A DNA stretch of 64,000 bases from Thraustochytrium sp. TN22. Its lineage: Eukaryota > Sar > Bigyra > Thraustochytrida > Thraustochytriidae. The notes beneath the pieces were generated by a model. It was not told where the DNA came from. It searched no databases and worked only from the letters and a program-made list of their open reading frames with translations. How positions within the stretch are numbered: position 1 is the stretch's first letter; each line of letters begins with the position of its first letter. The stretch is taken from contig JABLUY010000174.1 in assembly GCA_013306675.1 (NCBI GenBank), positions 18,933 to 82,932 of the forward strand, written 5' to 3'. The translations under genes were made by a program, and so were the position numbers. Shown here piece after piece: positions 1 to 8,797 of the stretch.

Positions 1-601
1 TGGCCAGCGCCGCGTGCACGACGGTCTGGCCGTCACGGTCGCGTCGCGGCCCGTCGCGGCGGCGCCGCCTGCAGTGGCTGACCTCACCGCGGCGCCCTGC
101 CGCGGCTCAGGCTGGCTGCTCGCATCACTGGCAGGCTGCGTCGCGGCGCCCAGCTCCAACAGCGCGTGGTCCGGCTGCGGCACGTGCCGCTCGATCTTCT
201 GTGTGGTGGCCGTAACTCGGACTGGTGGGCGGGCGGCGCGAGCGAGCGAGCACGGCGATTCACTGCACGGCAGTAAGCTTTGCACTGCAGCCTGCGTTCG
301 ATCTACGGTGCAGCGGCTGCTCAGGCTTGGCTCGCGTTTCCGGCCGGAACGCAACCTTTGGCAGCAGCCTTGCGCAATCGCTCCAGTGTTGGACAAGATG
401 CACTCGCCCAGGCACTAAGCTTGTTAGGACAGTTGAAGGTAGCTAGCGTAGGCTAGCTAGCAGCGGCACGACACAACACGCAGCACGGCGACCATGGCGA
501 GCCTGAGCAATGGCGAGCCTGAGTGGTACTACTACAGCATTGGCTTCGACGCTCATGGGCTGAGCAGTGAGCTATAAGGTAAGAACTACTTTAGATCACG
601 G
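1..601. other. Left-edge non-coding stretch
   Basis: No convincing complete gene. On the minus strand, roughly 1-72 reads DRDGQTVVHAALA, which resembles the start of an ankyrin repeat and could be the edge of a gene continuing left. A stop lies a little upstream in that frame and there is no ATG. A GCTAGC-rich tract sits near 441-461, and a short direct repeat (atggcgagcctgag, twice) lies at about 494-523. The right part is probably the 3' flank of the hydrolase gene. Confidence 0.4.
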
Positions 602-1792
602 TCAAAGGCTGGAGGCAGGCGCCGCAAGGGGCCGCGAGCGGGCCATGGCTGCGATGGAGGCGCAGGCGTCGAGCGTGAGCTCGGGCGTGAGGTTGACCAT
701 AAGCTCGGCGCCGTGGATGCTGCCGTGGACCTGCTTGCAGGTGACGCGAGCACCGGCGGCGGCGAGGCGCCGGTAAAACTTGAGACCCTCGTCGCGAAGC
801 GGGTCGAACTCGTTGACCTGAATATGCGTGCGAGGGAAGCGGCGCAGGTCCGCGTCGGACGCGAAGGACGGCCACGCGAGGGGGTTCTTGTCCAGAAAGG
901 CCTGCGCGCCGTAGCCGAGCGCCGCCGTGCTGACGCCGGTGCCGCGAGGCATGGAGAGGAAGATGTGGTTGTTTTCCGAGTCCAGGTGGCTCGTGCCGAG
1001 CGTGGCGCTGTCACGCTCGTCCTGCGGCCAGCGGCCAGCAATGTAGGGGCACATGGCAAAGATGCCGTGGCGCACAAGGTCCTCGCGACCCTCGCGGAGG
1101 GCCTTGAGCGTGACAGCTAGCGTCAGATTGCCGCCACCGCTCTCACCGGAGACCAGGATGCGGTCGTCGACGCCGAGGCGCGCCTTGTTCTCGTGGATCC
1201 ACTGCAGCGCGCTGTAGCAGTCGTTGAGGCCAGCCGGGAAGGGCGCCGGCTCCGGCTGCGACGCGTGCGGGATCTCGCAGTTGCGAAAGTCCGGCAACAC
1301 CACCACGACACCCTGCTTGGCCAGGATGCGCCCCATCACCTGGTACTCCGGGCTGAACGCGCTGTTGGTGGCCATGCCGCCGCCGTGGATGTACATGACG
1401 CAGGGCAGCGGGCCGGGCGGCGCGCTGGCGCCGACCGGCCGGATCACCGACAGCGTGAGGTCGATGCCGTCCTCCGCGGTGCGGATGACCTCCTTGGTCC
1501 TCTCCAGGCCGTCCATGCTCCAGAGCGCGCGCACCTCGGGCAGCGGCCGCGCCGGCTTGGGCATTCGCCTCACGGCCTGGACGAGGCCTTGCATCGCCTC
1601 GGCCCGCCGCTCCAGCAGCTCCTCGCGCGTCTTGACGTCTGGCAGGTCCGCCATCATGAAGGCCATGCCGGCCAGGATCGGCCGCATGAACTCTGCCTTG
1701 TACCTCGGGTCGATGCCCTGCTTTTGCTGCAGCTTTTGCCACAGCTCCTCCACGCGCTGATCCATGCCGGTCATCTCGTCCTCCTCGCCCAT
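602..1792 (-). CDS. Alpha/beta hydrolase, hormone-sensitive-lipase (GDXG) type
   Basis: Predicted 396-residue serine hydrolase acting on carboxyl esters; the substrate cannot be told. The family signature is complete. HGGG (about residues 134-137) forms the oxyanion hole, GESGGG (about 214-219) carries the nucleophilic Ser, the acid is in NEFDPLRDEG (about 328), and the His is in SIHGAEL (about 359). The length fits bacterial and fungal GDXG esterases that carry an N-terminal cap helix region. The start chosen is the ATG opening MGEEDEMTG. The frame stays open upstream to about 2014, but that extension is low-complexity and overlaps an AGCG-type microsatellite. There is no signal peptide or membrane segment from the chosen start, so it is probably cytosolic. 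The neighbouring MDR gene is divergent, 1.4 kb away. Confidence 0.85.
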   Translation of the reverse strand: MGEEDEMTGMDQRVEELWQKLQQKQGIDPRYKAEFMRPILAGMAFMMADLPDVKTREELLERRAEAMQGLVQAVRRMPKPARPLPEVRALWSMDGLERTKEVIRTAEDGIDLTLSVIRPVGASAPPGPLPCVMYIHGGGMATNSAFSPEYQVMGRILAKQGVVVVLPDFRNCEIPHASQPEPAPFPAGLNDCYSALQWIHENKARLGVDDRILVSGESGGGNLTLAVTLKALREGREDLVRHGIFAMCPYIAGRWPQDERDSATLGTSHLDSENNHIFLSMPRGTGVSTAALGYGAQAFLDKNPLAWPSFASDADLRRFPRTHIQVNEFDPLRDEGLKFYRRLAAAGARVTCKQVHGSIHGAELMVNLTPELTLDACASIAAMARSRPLAAPASSL

Positions 1793-1800
1793 GGCGGCGC

Positions 1801-1860
1801 GCAAGCGAGGTGAGTCTAGCGAGCAAGCGAGCAAGCGAGCGAAGCGAAGCGGGGCGAGGC
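1801..1860. repeat. AGCG/AAGCG microsatellite at hydrolase 5' end
   Basis: Runs of gcgagcaagcgagc and gcgaagcgaagc lie directly upstream of the hydrolase ATG on the minus strand, probably in the 5' UTR. Confidence 0.7.
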
Positions 1861-3082
1861 GCGCGCGAGGCTCGCACTCGCTCAGCTCAGGCTCTCGCTC
1901 GCTTCGTGGTTTGGTCTGTCTGTCCCTGCGCAGGCTGGCCGAGCTGAGATTGGCTGCTGCACAGGAGTGGTACAAGAGGTCGGACCTGGCTTGCGTCCAC
2001 GGTCGCGCTGCCAAGGTCGCACTCCGGACCGTCGTCGAGGTCCGGCGTCGAACGGCTGCTCACTGACAGTAAGCACAGAGAACGCAACGGCGAGGTTCCC
2101 CTTCCCTGCCACCGTGCCACGAGCTGGACTCGAGGAATGTGGAGGGACGACTCGGACATCGCGAGAAGCTACTAGTCGAGCATCGGCATACTGGGACGTT
2201 CGGGTTGGGCGCGCATTCAGGGCGGAAGCATCTTCTTTGCTTGGGCTCGTTGGGCGTCAGATCAACCATCGCCTTCGCTCGCTTGCGTCGTCTCAGGTTA
2301 GGCATGCCGAGCGGGTGTTGACGCCGTTGGGCGAGAAGCTGACCACGATGACAGTGCACTGGCGAAGGGAGGAACCACCTGCACGCAGCGTGTCTGCTCT
2401 CTTTTGAGTGGCTCATTGCGAGTATTGACCTCGGGCAGGTTCGGGGCCCGACGTAGGCCAGCATCGACTCCGAGTCATGCTTGTACCGCATGTCCTGTAG
2501 AGCGCTTCACCGATGGCCTCAGCTCGTGCTTCGTGCCGACAGCCTCAGCCCGTGCTTCATACCATTTGATCTCCTGCGAAGACTTCAAGGTCGACTGCGT
2601 TCGGGTTCTGCTTGCTCGCTTCGCTCACGCTCCGCTGACACGCACCGCGACCGCGTCAAACACCGGGCGCTGCTCTGCTAGGCTCTGCTTGCATGAGCTG
2701 GCACGGCTTCGCGCGCGGACCTCTCAAGGTCGATCTGGAGCGCGTTTGAGCCGGAGCATCAACTACAATGGTCCAATCAATGTCTCTTCGGCGCGCGTGA
2801 CCACCCCTGCGAGCATGACTCGGATGGGATTGGCACAACGCGCGGCGCGGCATGAGCAACGCAACGCAATGCGAAGCAACCCCCGAGAGCGGGCGCGGCA
2901 TGCGCAACGCGAGCGCCCTTTGGCGCGCTCCAGGTCGCTCGCTAGCTAGCTACAGGCGGGGGCGGTCCGACCAACCCGGCGGCGGACTCGCTGATCTGCT
3001 GCTCGTCTAGATCGATCGGCCGAGCGAACGAGCATTCGAGCTTCAAGCGCAGGCGGCCGAGACCCAACGCGCCAGCCCTCGC

Positions 3083-3156
3083 TCGCGTCGCGTCGCGTCG
3101 TGTCTTGTCGCGCCGCGTCGCGTCGCGTCGCGTCGGGTCGGGTCGAGTCGAGTCAG
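3083..3156. repeat. Pentanucleotide GTCGC/GTCGA microsatellite
   Basis: An imperfect (GTCGC)n run turns into (GTCGA)n and ends less than 30 bases before the ATG of the MDR gene, so it lies in its 5' UTR or core promoter. Confidence 0.85.
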
Positions 3157-3183
3157 GGCGGCGGCGGCTCGCTCGGCGCCATC

Positions 3184-4254
3184 ATGAGCCGCGCGGTGGT
3201 GCACGCGGCGTCGGAGAGCTTTGAGAAGGCGCTGGAGCAGATGGAGGTTGTGGCGGATGATCGCGGGCTCCAGACGCGCGAGCTGGCGGACGATGAGGTG
3301 CTTGTCCGCGTGATGGGGTGCTGCATCAACTTCCCGGACCTGCTGCAGACGACCAACGGGTACCAGCACAAGCAGGAGTTCCCGTACACGCCGGGGCTGG
3401 AGGTCTCGGGCGTCGTGGAACGCGTCGGCGCTAATGCCCGCGGCGAGGGGCTGGTCGTGGGCGCCAAGGTGATGATCATGGCCTCGGGCAACGGGCTCGC
3501 GACGCACACGATCGTCAAGGACCTGCAGTGCGTGCTGATGCCGCCCTCGCTCAGCTTCGCGGAGGCGGCCGCCTTCCGCATCGGATACGAGACCGCCTTC
3601 CACTGTCTGGTGGAGCGCGGTCAGATCCAGGAGGACGACGTTCTCTTGGTGTCGGGCGCGACGGGCGGCATGGGCCTGGCGGCCGTCCAGATGGCCAAGC
3701 GCGTCTTCGGGTGCACCGTCATCGCGCTGGGCGGCTCGGATGACAAGCTCGAGACCGTGCGCCGTGTGGGCGGCGCCGACCACGTCATTAACTACTCGAA
3801 GGAACCCAAGTTCAGCGAGCACGTCAAGCAGCTCACGGGCGGCAAGGGCGCCTCGTTGGTTTTCGACACGGTGGGCGGAAAGATCTTTGACCAGGCGCTG
3901 CGCTCCACGGCCTTTTGCGCGCGCGTGCTGGTGGTGGGCTTCACCAGCGGCGAGCGTCCTCGCATCCCGGCCAACTACGTGCTCATCAAGTGCCTCACGG
4001 TCATGGGTTGCCGCGCCGGCGGCATTCTGGAGCACATCCCAGACTCGGCCAACACCATCTCGGGCCCACGCCGTGCGCGCCTGACTCACTACGCGAACAT
4101 GGGTTGGCTTAAGCCGCACGTTTCCTTTCAATTTCCGCTCACCACGGAGGGTGTGCGGTCCGCGTACGCCTGCCTCATGGACCGCCGCGTCGTGGGCCGC
4201 GTTTGCGTGGTCGACCCGTCTGAGCTGGACGCTAGCAGTGAGGCCAAGCTCTGA
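3184..4254 (+). CDS. Zinc-independent MDR oxidoreductase (quinone oxidoreductase-like)
   Basis: A 356-residue medium-chain dehydrogenase/reductase, expected to reduce quinones or enals with NADPH. The GroES-like N-terminal half contains the family stretch INFPDLLQTTNGYQ followed by PGLEVSGVVERVG. The Rossmann half carries SGATGGMGLAAVQMAK (about residues 157-172), then the GGADHVINY and VFDTVGG blocks typical of QOR/NADPH2:quinone reductases. The cysteines of zinc alcohol dehydrogenases are absent. The ATG opening MSRAVVHAA was chosen because the sequence before it is the GTCG microsatellite. There is no targeting signal, so it is probably cytosolic. The exact substrate is unknown. Confidence 0.88.
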   Translation: MSRAVVHAASESFEKALEQMEVVADDRGLQTRELADDEVLVRVMGCCINFPDLLQTTNGYQHKQEFPYTPGLEVSGVVERVGANARGEGLVVGAKVMIMASGNGLATHTIVKDLQCVLMPPSLSFAEAAAFRIGYETAFHCLVERGQIQEDDVLLVSGATGGMGLAAVQMAKRVFGCTVIALGGSDDKLETVRRVGGADHVINYSKEPKFSEHVKQLTGGKGASLVFDTVGGKIFDQALRSTAFCARVLVVGFTSGERPRIPANYVLIKCLTVMGCRAGGILEHIPDSANTISGPRRARLTHYANMGWLKPHVSFQFPLTTEGVRSAYACLMDRRVVGRVCVVDPSELDASSEAKL

Positions 4255-4615
4255 ATTTTGAAGAAGCGCGAGCTGAGCGACAAGTCTACGGTAAAACACA
4301 TCAGAATCAGAAAACACACGCACTTATGTTTTCGGCTTTGTTTGACCTGCGCCCTGGCGAGCTAGTTGCTCATACCTCTGGCTCGCCGGGAAGCCCGGGC
4401 CTCTCCGCGTGGAACGGCTGGACAGCTGTGCTGGCGCCGAAGTGCCCTCATCATACCATACCACTCGCGCAACCTTAACATGTCGAGAACATCGAGCTGC
4501 CAGGCTAGCTAGCTGGAGGCAATAGCGCGGGCGCAAGCGTGCTTTATAGTATGAGGACTAAATTTTCGTTGCCGGGTCTACGAGCACGATTGAAAAAGTC
4601 ACGCTGCGCGAAAAT
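4255..4615. other. Convergent 3' flanks
   Basis: 361 bases between two convergent genes, holding both 3' UTRs. A GCTAGCTAGC-type tract lies at about 4503-4513. No gene seen. Confidence 0.6.
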
Positions 4616-5851
4616 TCAAGACTTGGCGTCGGCGTTGGCGTTGTCCGCGTCATTGGGCTGCTTGTTCGGGTTATAGCCGAGCGTGCCACCCTTGCTCTCC
4701 GGAAGGTCCTTCTCGTGCAGAAAGGGCGTGGAGACACGGCCCGAAGCGCCCTCAAAGTACAGCTTGCCCTCCGCCAGGTCAATACTGCAACGGTGGCGCT
4801 TGAGCATGTCGAGGCCCAGCAGCATCTCCATATTGGAGTCGCCCAGGCCCTGCGAGTCGTCCATGACAGTGAGCGTGATGGTGAAGTTATCCGAGCCGAT
4901 CTTGCACATGGCCAGGTGCACGCGGCCAAGTGTGCGGCCGGTGCCGACGCCGACCACTTGGCCGGCAAAGCGCTTGTCAATGTCCTTGGTCAAGTTGCAC
5001 TTCTCGGCGCACCGCCCGCTCATGACCGAGGACTGCGCGCCGCTGTCCACAAAGGCCTGCAGCGCCACGCCGTTGATCTCGATCTCGATGTACAGCATCA
5101 GCACGCGCGAGAGCGACTCCGGATAGTACTGCATCATCTGCGTGTACTGCTCCTGGATGCGCTGATCCTGAATCTTCTCGCCAAAGTACTTGTTCGCCTC
5201 CTCGTCCATCGGGTTGGCGTGCAGGCGCGCCTCCATCTCTTGGTCCTTCTTCTCGGACGTCAGCTTCTTGAGCGTCGACGTCGTGGCGTTCAGCATCAGA
5301 AACATGCGCAGCTCGCGCACCGCCGTTGCCTTGTCGCCGCGCAGCTTGGCAGCAAGCTCTGCGTTGTGGAAGTTGAGCTCCTGCAGCAGCTTCGGGTGCG
5401 CCTGCACGATCTCCACCACGTGAGTCGGGTTCTGGTTGTGCGCGAACACGTCATCCACCGCCATGCCCTCCCAGTAAACTGGCCCGGCGCTGGCCGCCGC
5501 GGCCGCGCCGGCGCCCGCCGCCGTCGGCGGCCGCGCCGCCTGCTGCTGCTGCAGCTGCTGCAGCTGCTGCTGCTGCTGCTGCTGCTGCTGGCCCTGCCCT
5601 GGCCGCTGTTGCTGCGCCTGCTGCTGCGCCTGCTGCGCGTCGCGGACCAGCACCAGGTCGCTGGACTGCACGCCTGCGTCCGCCAGCGTGCCTTCGCGCG
5701 GCAGCACGCGGCCGCCCACCGCGAGCGCCTGGCGGTCTGCCGGCACGCCCAGGAGCGCCTCCACGATGCCGCGGACCTCGCCCAGCTCCATGGACCCGGC
5801 CAACTCCAGCGACTCCACGCGCCCGTCCGGGCCGGAGAACGTCAGCTGCAT
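4616..5851 (-). CDS. DDI1: DDI1-like ubiquitin-like/retroviral-type aspartic protease
   Basis: A 411-residue homologue of DNA-damage-inducible protein 1, a shuttle protease acting on ubiquitylated clients at the proteasome. It has an N-terminal ubiquitin-like domain (about 1-73, MQLTFSGPDG to DLVLVRD), then a glutamine-rich linker encoded by CAG repeats (about 75-115), a helical domain (about 135-245), and the retropepsin-like domain with active-site FVDSGAQS (Asp near 268) and the MLLGLDML flap/core segment. The C-terminus ends in NADAKS with no recognisable UBA domain; the UBA is also lost in several lineages. The ATG at MQLTF was chosen because the ubiquitin fold normally starts at once; 23 upstream in-frame residues are Arg-rich low complexity. 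Confidence 0.92.
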   Translation of the reverse strand: MQLTFSGPDGRVESLELAGSMELGEVRGIVEALLGVPADRQALAVGGRVLPREGTLADAGVQSSDLVLVRDAQQAQQQAQQQRPGQGQQQQQQQQQLQQLQQQQAARPPTAAGAGAAAAASAGPVYWEGMAVDDVFAHNQNPTHVVEIVQAHPKLLQELNFHNAELAAKLRGDKATAVRELRMFLMLNATTSTLKKLTSEKKDQEMEARLHANPMDEEANKYFGEKIQDQRIQEQYTQMMQYYPESLSRVLMLYIEIEINGVALQAFVDSGAQSSVMSGRCAEKCNLTKDIDKRFAGQVVGVGTGRTLGRVHLAMCKIGSDNFTITLTVMDDSQGLGDSNMEMLLGLDMLKRHRCSIDLAEGKLYFEGASGRVSTPFLHEKDLPESKGGTLGYNPNKQPNDADNANADAKS

Positions 5852-6320
5852 CCTGCGCGCCCGCCTGCCTGCCCGCCCGCGCGCCCGCCGCCTGCCTGCC
5901 TGCCGCGGCCCGCGCGCCAACCGCCCCGCGACCCTCGCGGTTCAGGTTCTGCCGGGTCGCGGAGGCTTCATCGTGAAGAGCATGAAGAGCAGCTTCGTCC
6001 TGGGCTCCCTCGAGAACGGCGCCGCCTACCACACGATGCGACACGGTGCTCTCAAGCTCCCGCGAGCTCTCGCAAGCTCCCGCAAGCGCTCGAGAGCTCT
6101 CAAGCCCAGACGGGCTCGGCCCCGGTGGCGCCAGACTCGTCGCGAGCCCCAGAGCTGAGGCGCCGCGAAGGCACGTGGCGAGCGAGACTCGCGGCGCGAC
6201 CACGTTCTCCAAGTCGATGAGGTACGTCTGCTGCTGCAGTGGCGGGCAGGGTGAGTGAGGGATCGCAAGCACAGAAGGAAAGAAGTTCATCGCGGAATAA
6301 GAAAAGGTCGTGAGGCACAA
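5852..6320. other. Intergenic region between DDI1 and the FGYD-repeat gene
   Basis: 469 bases upstream of DDI1 and downstream of the FGYD-repeat gene. It contains CCTGCC/CGCCCG low complexity at about 5860-5900 and a run of repeated ctcncaagctcccg units at 6048-6105. No gene seen. Confidence 0.5.
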
Positions 6321-6992
6321 TCAGTCGTAGCCGAAGACGATGTTGGACTTCTGCTGAGCCTCCTTGGTGCTCTGCAGGCTGGGCGGCGGGCGCTGCGTGA
6401 CGTCGTGGCCAGGGAAGCGATTCGTGGTCGAGTATGAGCTCGGCTCGACGCCGAAGGTGACCGCCGTGGTCTTGAGTGTGTCGACGAAGGCGCGGATGCG
6501 CGCCTTCTCGGCGCGGCGCTCCTCCTGGCTGTGGCCCGGGTTCGAGAAGGCGACTTGTGCCTCGCTGTGCTCCGCGCCCTTTTCGTAGCCCCAGATGATG
6601 TTGCTCCGCGACGACCGCTTCACCTCTTTGTTCTCCTCAACGAACTTGTTCGTGTGGTGCACCATCTCCTCAAAGCTCGGGCCCTGCGCGCGGGAGTACT
6701 CGGGCGCATCATAGCCCAGCACGAAGTTCGCCTTCTTTTGCTTGTTGCCGCGGTTGATCTGCACGGGCGGCTCGCCCGAGAGCCGCGGGTCCGGCTGCCC
6801 GCTGCTCGTCGAGTACGATGGGGTGTCCGTGCCAAACGACCAATGCACCGTCTTGTTGTCCGGGTTCACCTTTTCCGTAAAGTGCTCCGCGCCATGCATG
6901 CGGATGCTGTCGCGGCTCGCCTCCAGCTGCGCACCGGTCGTCGTTGCCCACTCCGCGTCGTCGTATCCGAACACGATGCGCTTCGACGCCAT
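6321..6992 (-). CDS. FGYD-repeat protein, candidate flagellar/axonemal
   Basis: A 223-residue protein built of six degenerate copies of a motif like (I/V)xFGYDxxxYSTxxG. They begin near residues 6 (IVFGYDDAEWATTTG), 51 (WSFGTDTPSYSTSSG), 90 (FVLGYDAPEYSRAQG), 132 (IIWGYEKGAEHSEAQ), 178 (VTFGVEPSSYSTTNR) and 218 (IVFGYD, at the very C-terminus). Spacing is about 40-46 residues with charged, probably disordered linkers. There is no signal peptide or membrane segment. The ATG opening MASKRIVFG was chosen because the upstream open frame is compositionally different. Short aromatic/Gly repeats regularly spaced in a small soluble protein recall microtubule-inner and SAXO-type axonemal proteins, but I cannot name the family. 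That role is inference. Confidence 0.72.
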   Translation of the reverse strand: MASKRIVFGYDDAEWATTTGAQLEASRDSIRMHGAEHFTEKVNPDNKTVHWSFGTDTPSYSTSSGQPDPRLSGEPPVQINRGNKQKKANFVLGYDAPEYSRAQGPSFEEMVHHTNKFVEENKEVKRSSRSNIIWGYEKGAEHSEAQVAFSNPGHSQEERRAEKARIRAFVDTLKTTAVTFGVEPSSYSTTNRFPGHDVTQRPPPSLQSTKEAQQKSNIVFGYD

Positions 6993-8209
6993 GGTGCCCC
7001 TTTTCGGCGGCTGCGTGAAGAGCGCGCACGCGGAGCGCGCGCCAGACGCCGTGCCCGTGTATCGATTCTCGAGCTGTTGCTCGCAAGCACGCAGAAGCCG
7101 CGTGCAGGCGGCTGCAGATGGCCTGCAGACGCGCGCAGACATGCGCGCGACACGCGCGCGCCGTGCGCCGTTCAAGTTCGAGCTCAGGCTCAGATGGTAC
7201 ACACGTCGTGAACGGACACATTGGCACTCATCACACTCATCAGCACTCGCCACTCACTCGCGCTCACTCTAACAGTAAAGCGCGGACCAGGAACATCAGA
7301 GGGCCTTGCTAGCCTAGTAGGGCTGCTAGGGCCTGCCAGTGCCGGTAGACGCGCGCTGGCCCGGTCTTTGGGGCGCCACAGAGGGACCGCTCTGACCGTG
7401 CGACGCTCGAATTGACCGACCCCTAACGAAGTGGCCCGGACTCGGAGAGGGTGGTGCTGCAGCGTGCCCGAGATGGAGAAGAGGTCGCACAGCCATTCGG
7501 CAGACGCATCGCAGCGTATAATGTTGCCGAGGACGAGTGCGCTCCGTCGTGTGTAGGGCCTAGAACGAGTGCCAGTGCGGCGACCACTGAAACTGTGGGG
7601 TTGTCTGATCATGCAAGAAAGATTCAGCGCGCGCCAATGCCAGTGTCTGGCGAGACCCATGATTGACAAGTGCGGCAAGCACGCGCCGACTCAGACAGTC
7701 AGTCACTCGGTCCCGTCGTCGCTGTTGGTATCTAGCTTAACTCGGAATCTGGCAGAGAACATCGCGTCAGGCATTCATTCGCAGGCTGCGAACGCTCAGC
7801 GCTTTGCTGCAAGCTTCAAACACGGCCCCATGCGTGCATCTGAGATGCGCACAGCGCCTACTTTACACAAACCACTCTTTTCCATGTACAAAGTCATCAC
7901 GCCCCGTTCGGCCGCCTCCCCGGCGCCCTTTTTCTTGCTGCGCACGTGATCCTCCTCCTCTTCATCTCGCTCGTCTCCCTCTCTTCGTCCCGTTCCTCAT
8001 GGTAGCAACGAGGAGGACAACGAACGATTGGCGACCTAAGATTGCGTAGTTCGCTCCTCGGCAGGTGCCGCTCCCCTAAGGCCTCTCCGCTCGGCAGGAG
8101 AGCGCACAACATCGGAAGCGCCCTTGTCCTCGTCCGAGGACTTTTATCCTGGACCTCGTCCCTGTCTTCGCGCAGACCGTCTTCCTCTGTCATCCTCTCG
8201 TCCTTGTAA

Positions 8210-8636
8210 CATCGCGCTCGTCTTCCTCGTCCTTGTCCTCGCCCTCCATGTCCTCGCCCTCCATGTCCTCGCTTCGTCCTCGGCGTCGCGCTCGACTCCT
8301 CGCCTCGGTCCTGGTGCTAGTCCTGGGCCGCATCCTCCTCATGTCCTCGTCGTCGTGCTCGTCCTCGTCCTGGTGGTCCTCGCCCTGGTGATCCTCGCCC
8401 TACGTCTCCTCGTCCTCGCCCTCCATGTCCTCGCCCTCCATGTCCTCGCCCTCCATGTCCTCGCCCTCCAAGTCCTTGTCCTCGTCCTCGCCATCGCGCT
8501 CATCTCCTCGCCTCGTTCCTCGTGCTAGTCCTGGTCCCGATCCTCCTCACGTCCTCGTCGTCATGCTGGTCCTCCTCGTCGTCCTCCTCCTCCTCGTCCT
8601 CGTCTTTGAACTTGTCGCAGCAGAGCCCGAGCCGAG
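8210..8636. repeat. Pyrimidine-rich tandem duplication (period about 208 bp) with 15-bp sub-repeats
   Basis: Two diverged copies are anchored by cgcctcggtcctggtgctag at 8301 and cgcctcgttcctcgtgctag at 8509. Inside them is a 15-bp unit, tcctcgccctccatg, twice near 8236-8270 and about four times at 8413-8475. The plus strand is almost all C/T/G. The minus strand would read as repeated EGEDM, but no supported gene uses it. Confidence 0.8.
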
Positions 8637-8637
8637 G

Positions 8638-8747
8638 TTCGCGCGGCGCGGCGCGGCGCGGCGCGCGCGCGCGCGGCGGCGGCGGCGGCGGCGGCGCGCG
8701 GCGCGCGCGGAGGCGAGGCGGCGGCAGCGGCAGCAGCGGCGGCGGCG

Positions 8748-8784
<37 letters not shown>

Positions 8785-8797
8785 CGGCGGCGGCGCG
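8638..8797. repeat. GGC/GCGC low-complexity run upstream of ATG
   Basis: Nearly pure G and C, mostly GGC triplets and GCGC, ending directly at the ATG of the next gene. The frame is open through it as poly-Gly/Arg but only from a GTG at 8522, so it is treated as 5' UTR. Confidence 0.7.

Larger units (their letters stand above)
1793..3183. other. Divergent intergenic region
   Basis: About 1.4 kb between two divergent genes; it should hold both promoters. No supported gene was found. Microsatellites lie directly beside both starts (1801-1860 and 3083-3156), and a GCTAGCTAGC tract lies at 2939-2951. Confidence 0.5.
6993..8797. other. Long divergent intergenic region
   Basis: 1.8 kb between divergent genes. 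I find no supported gene in 6993-8200. From about 8210 the DNA is a strand-asymmetric pyrimidine-rich tract with a 208 bp duplication, then a GGC/GCGC-rich run up to the next ATG. Confidence 0.5.

Noticed and set aside
4715-6220. 501-residue plus-strand frame opposite DDI1
   Set aside because: Low-complexity His/Arg/Leu composition. DDI1 on the other strand has clear domains.
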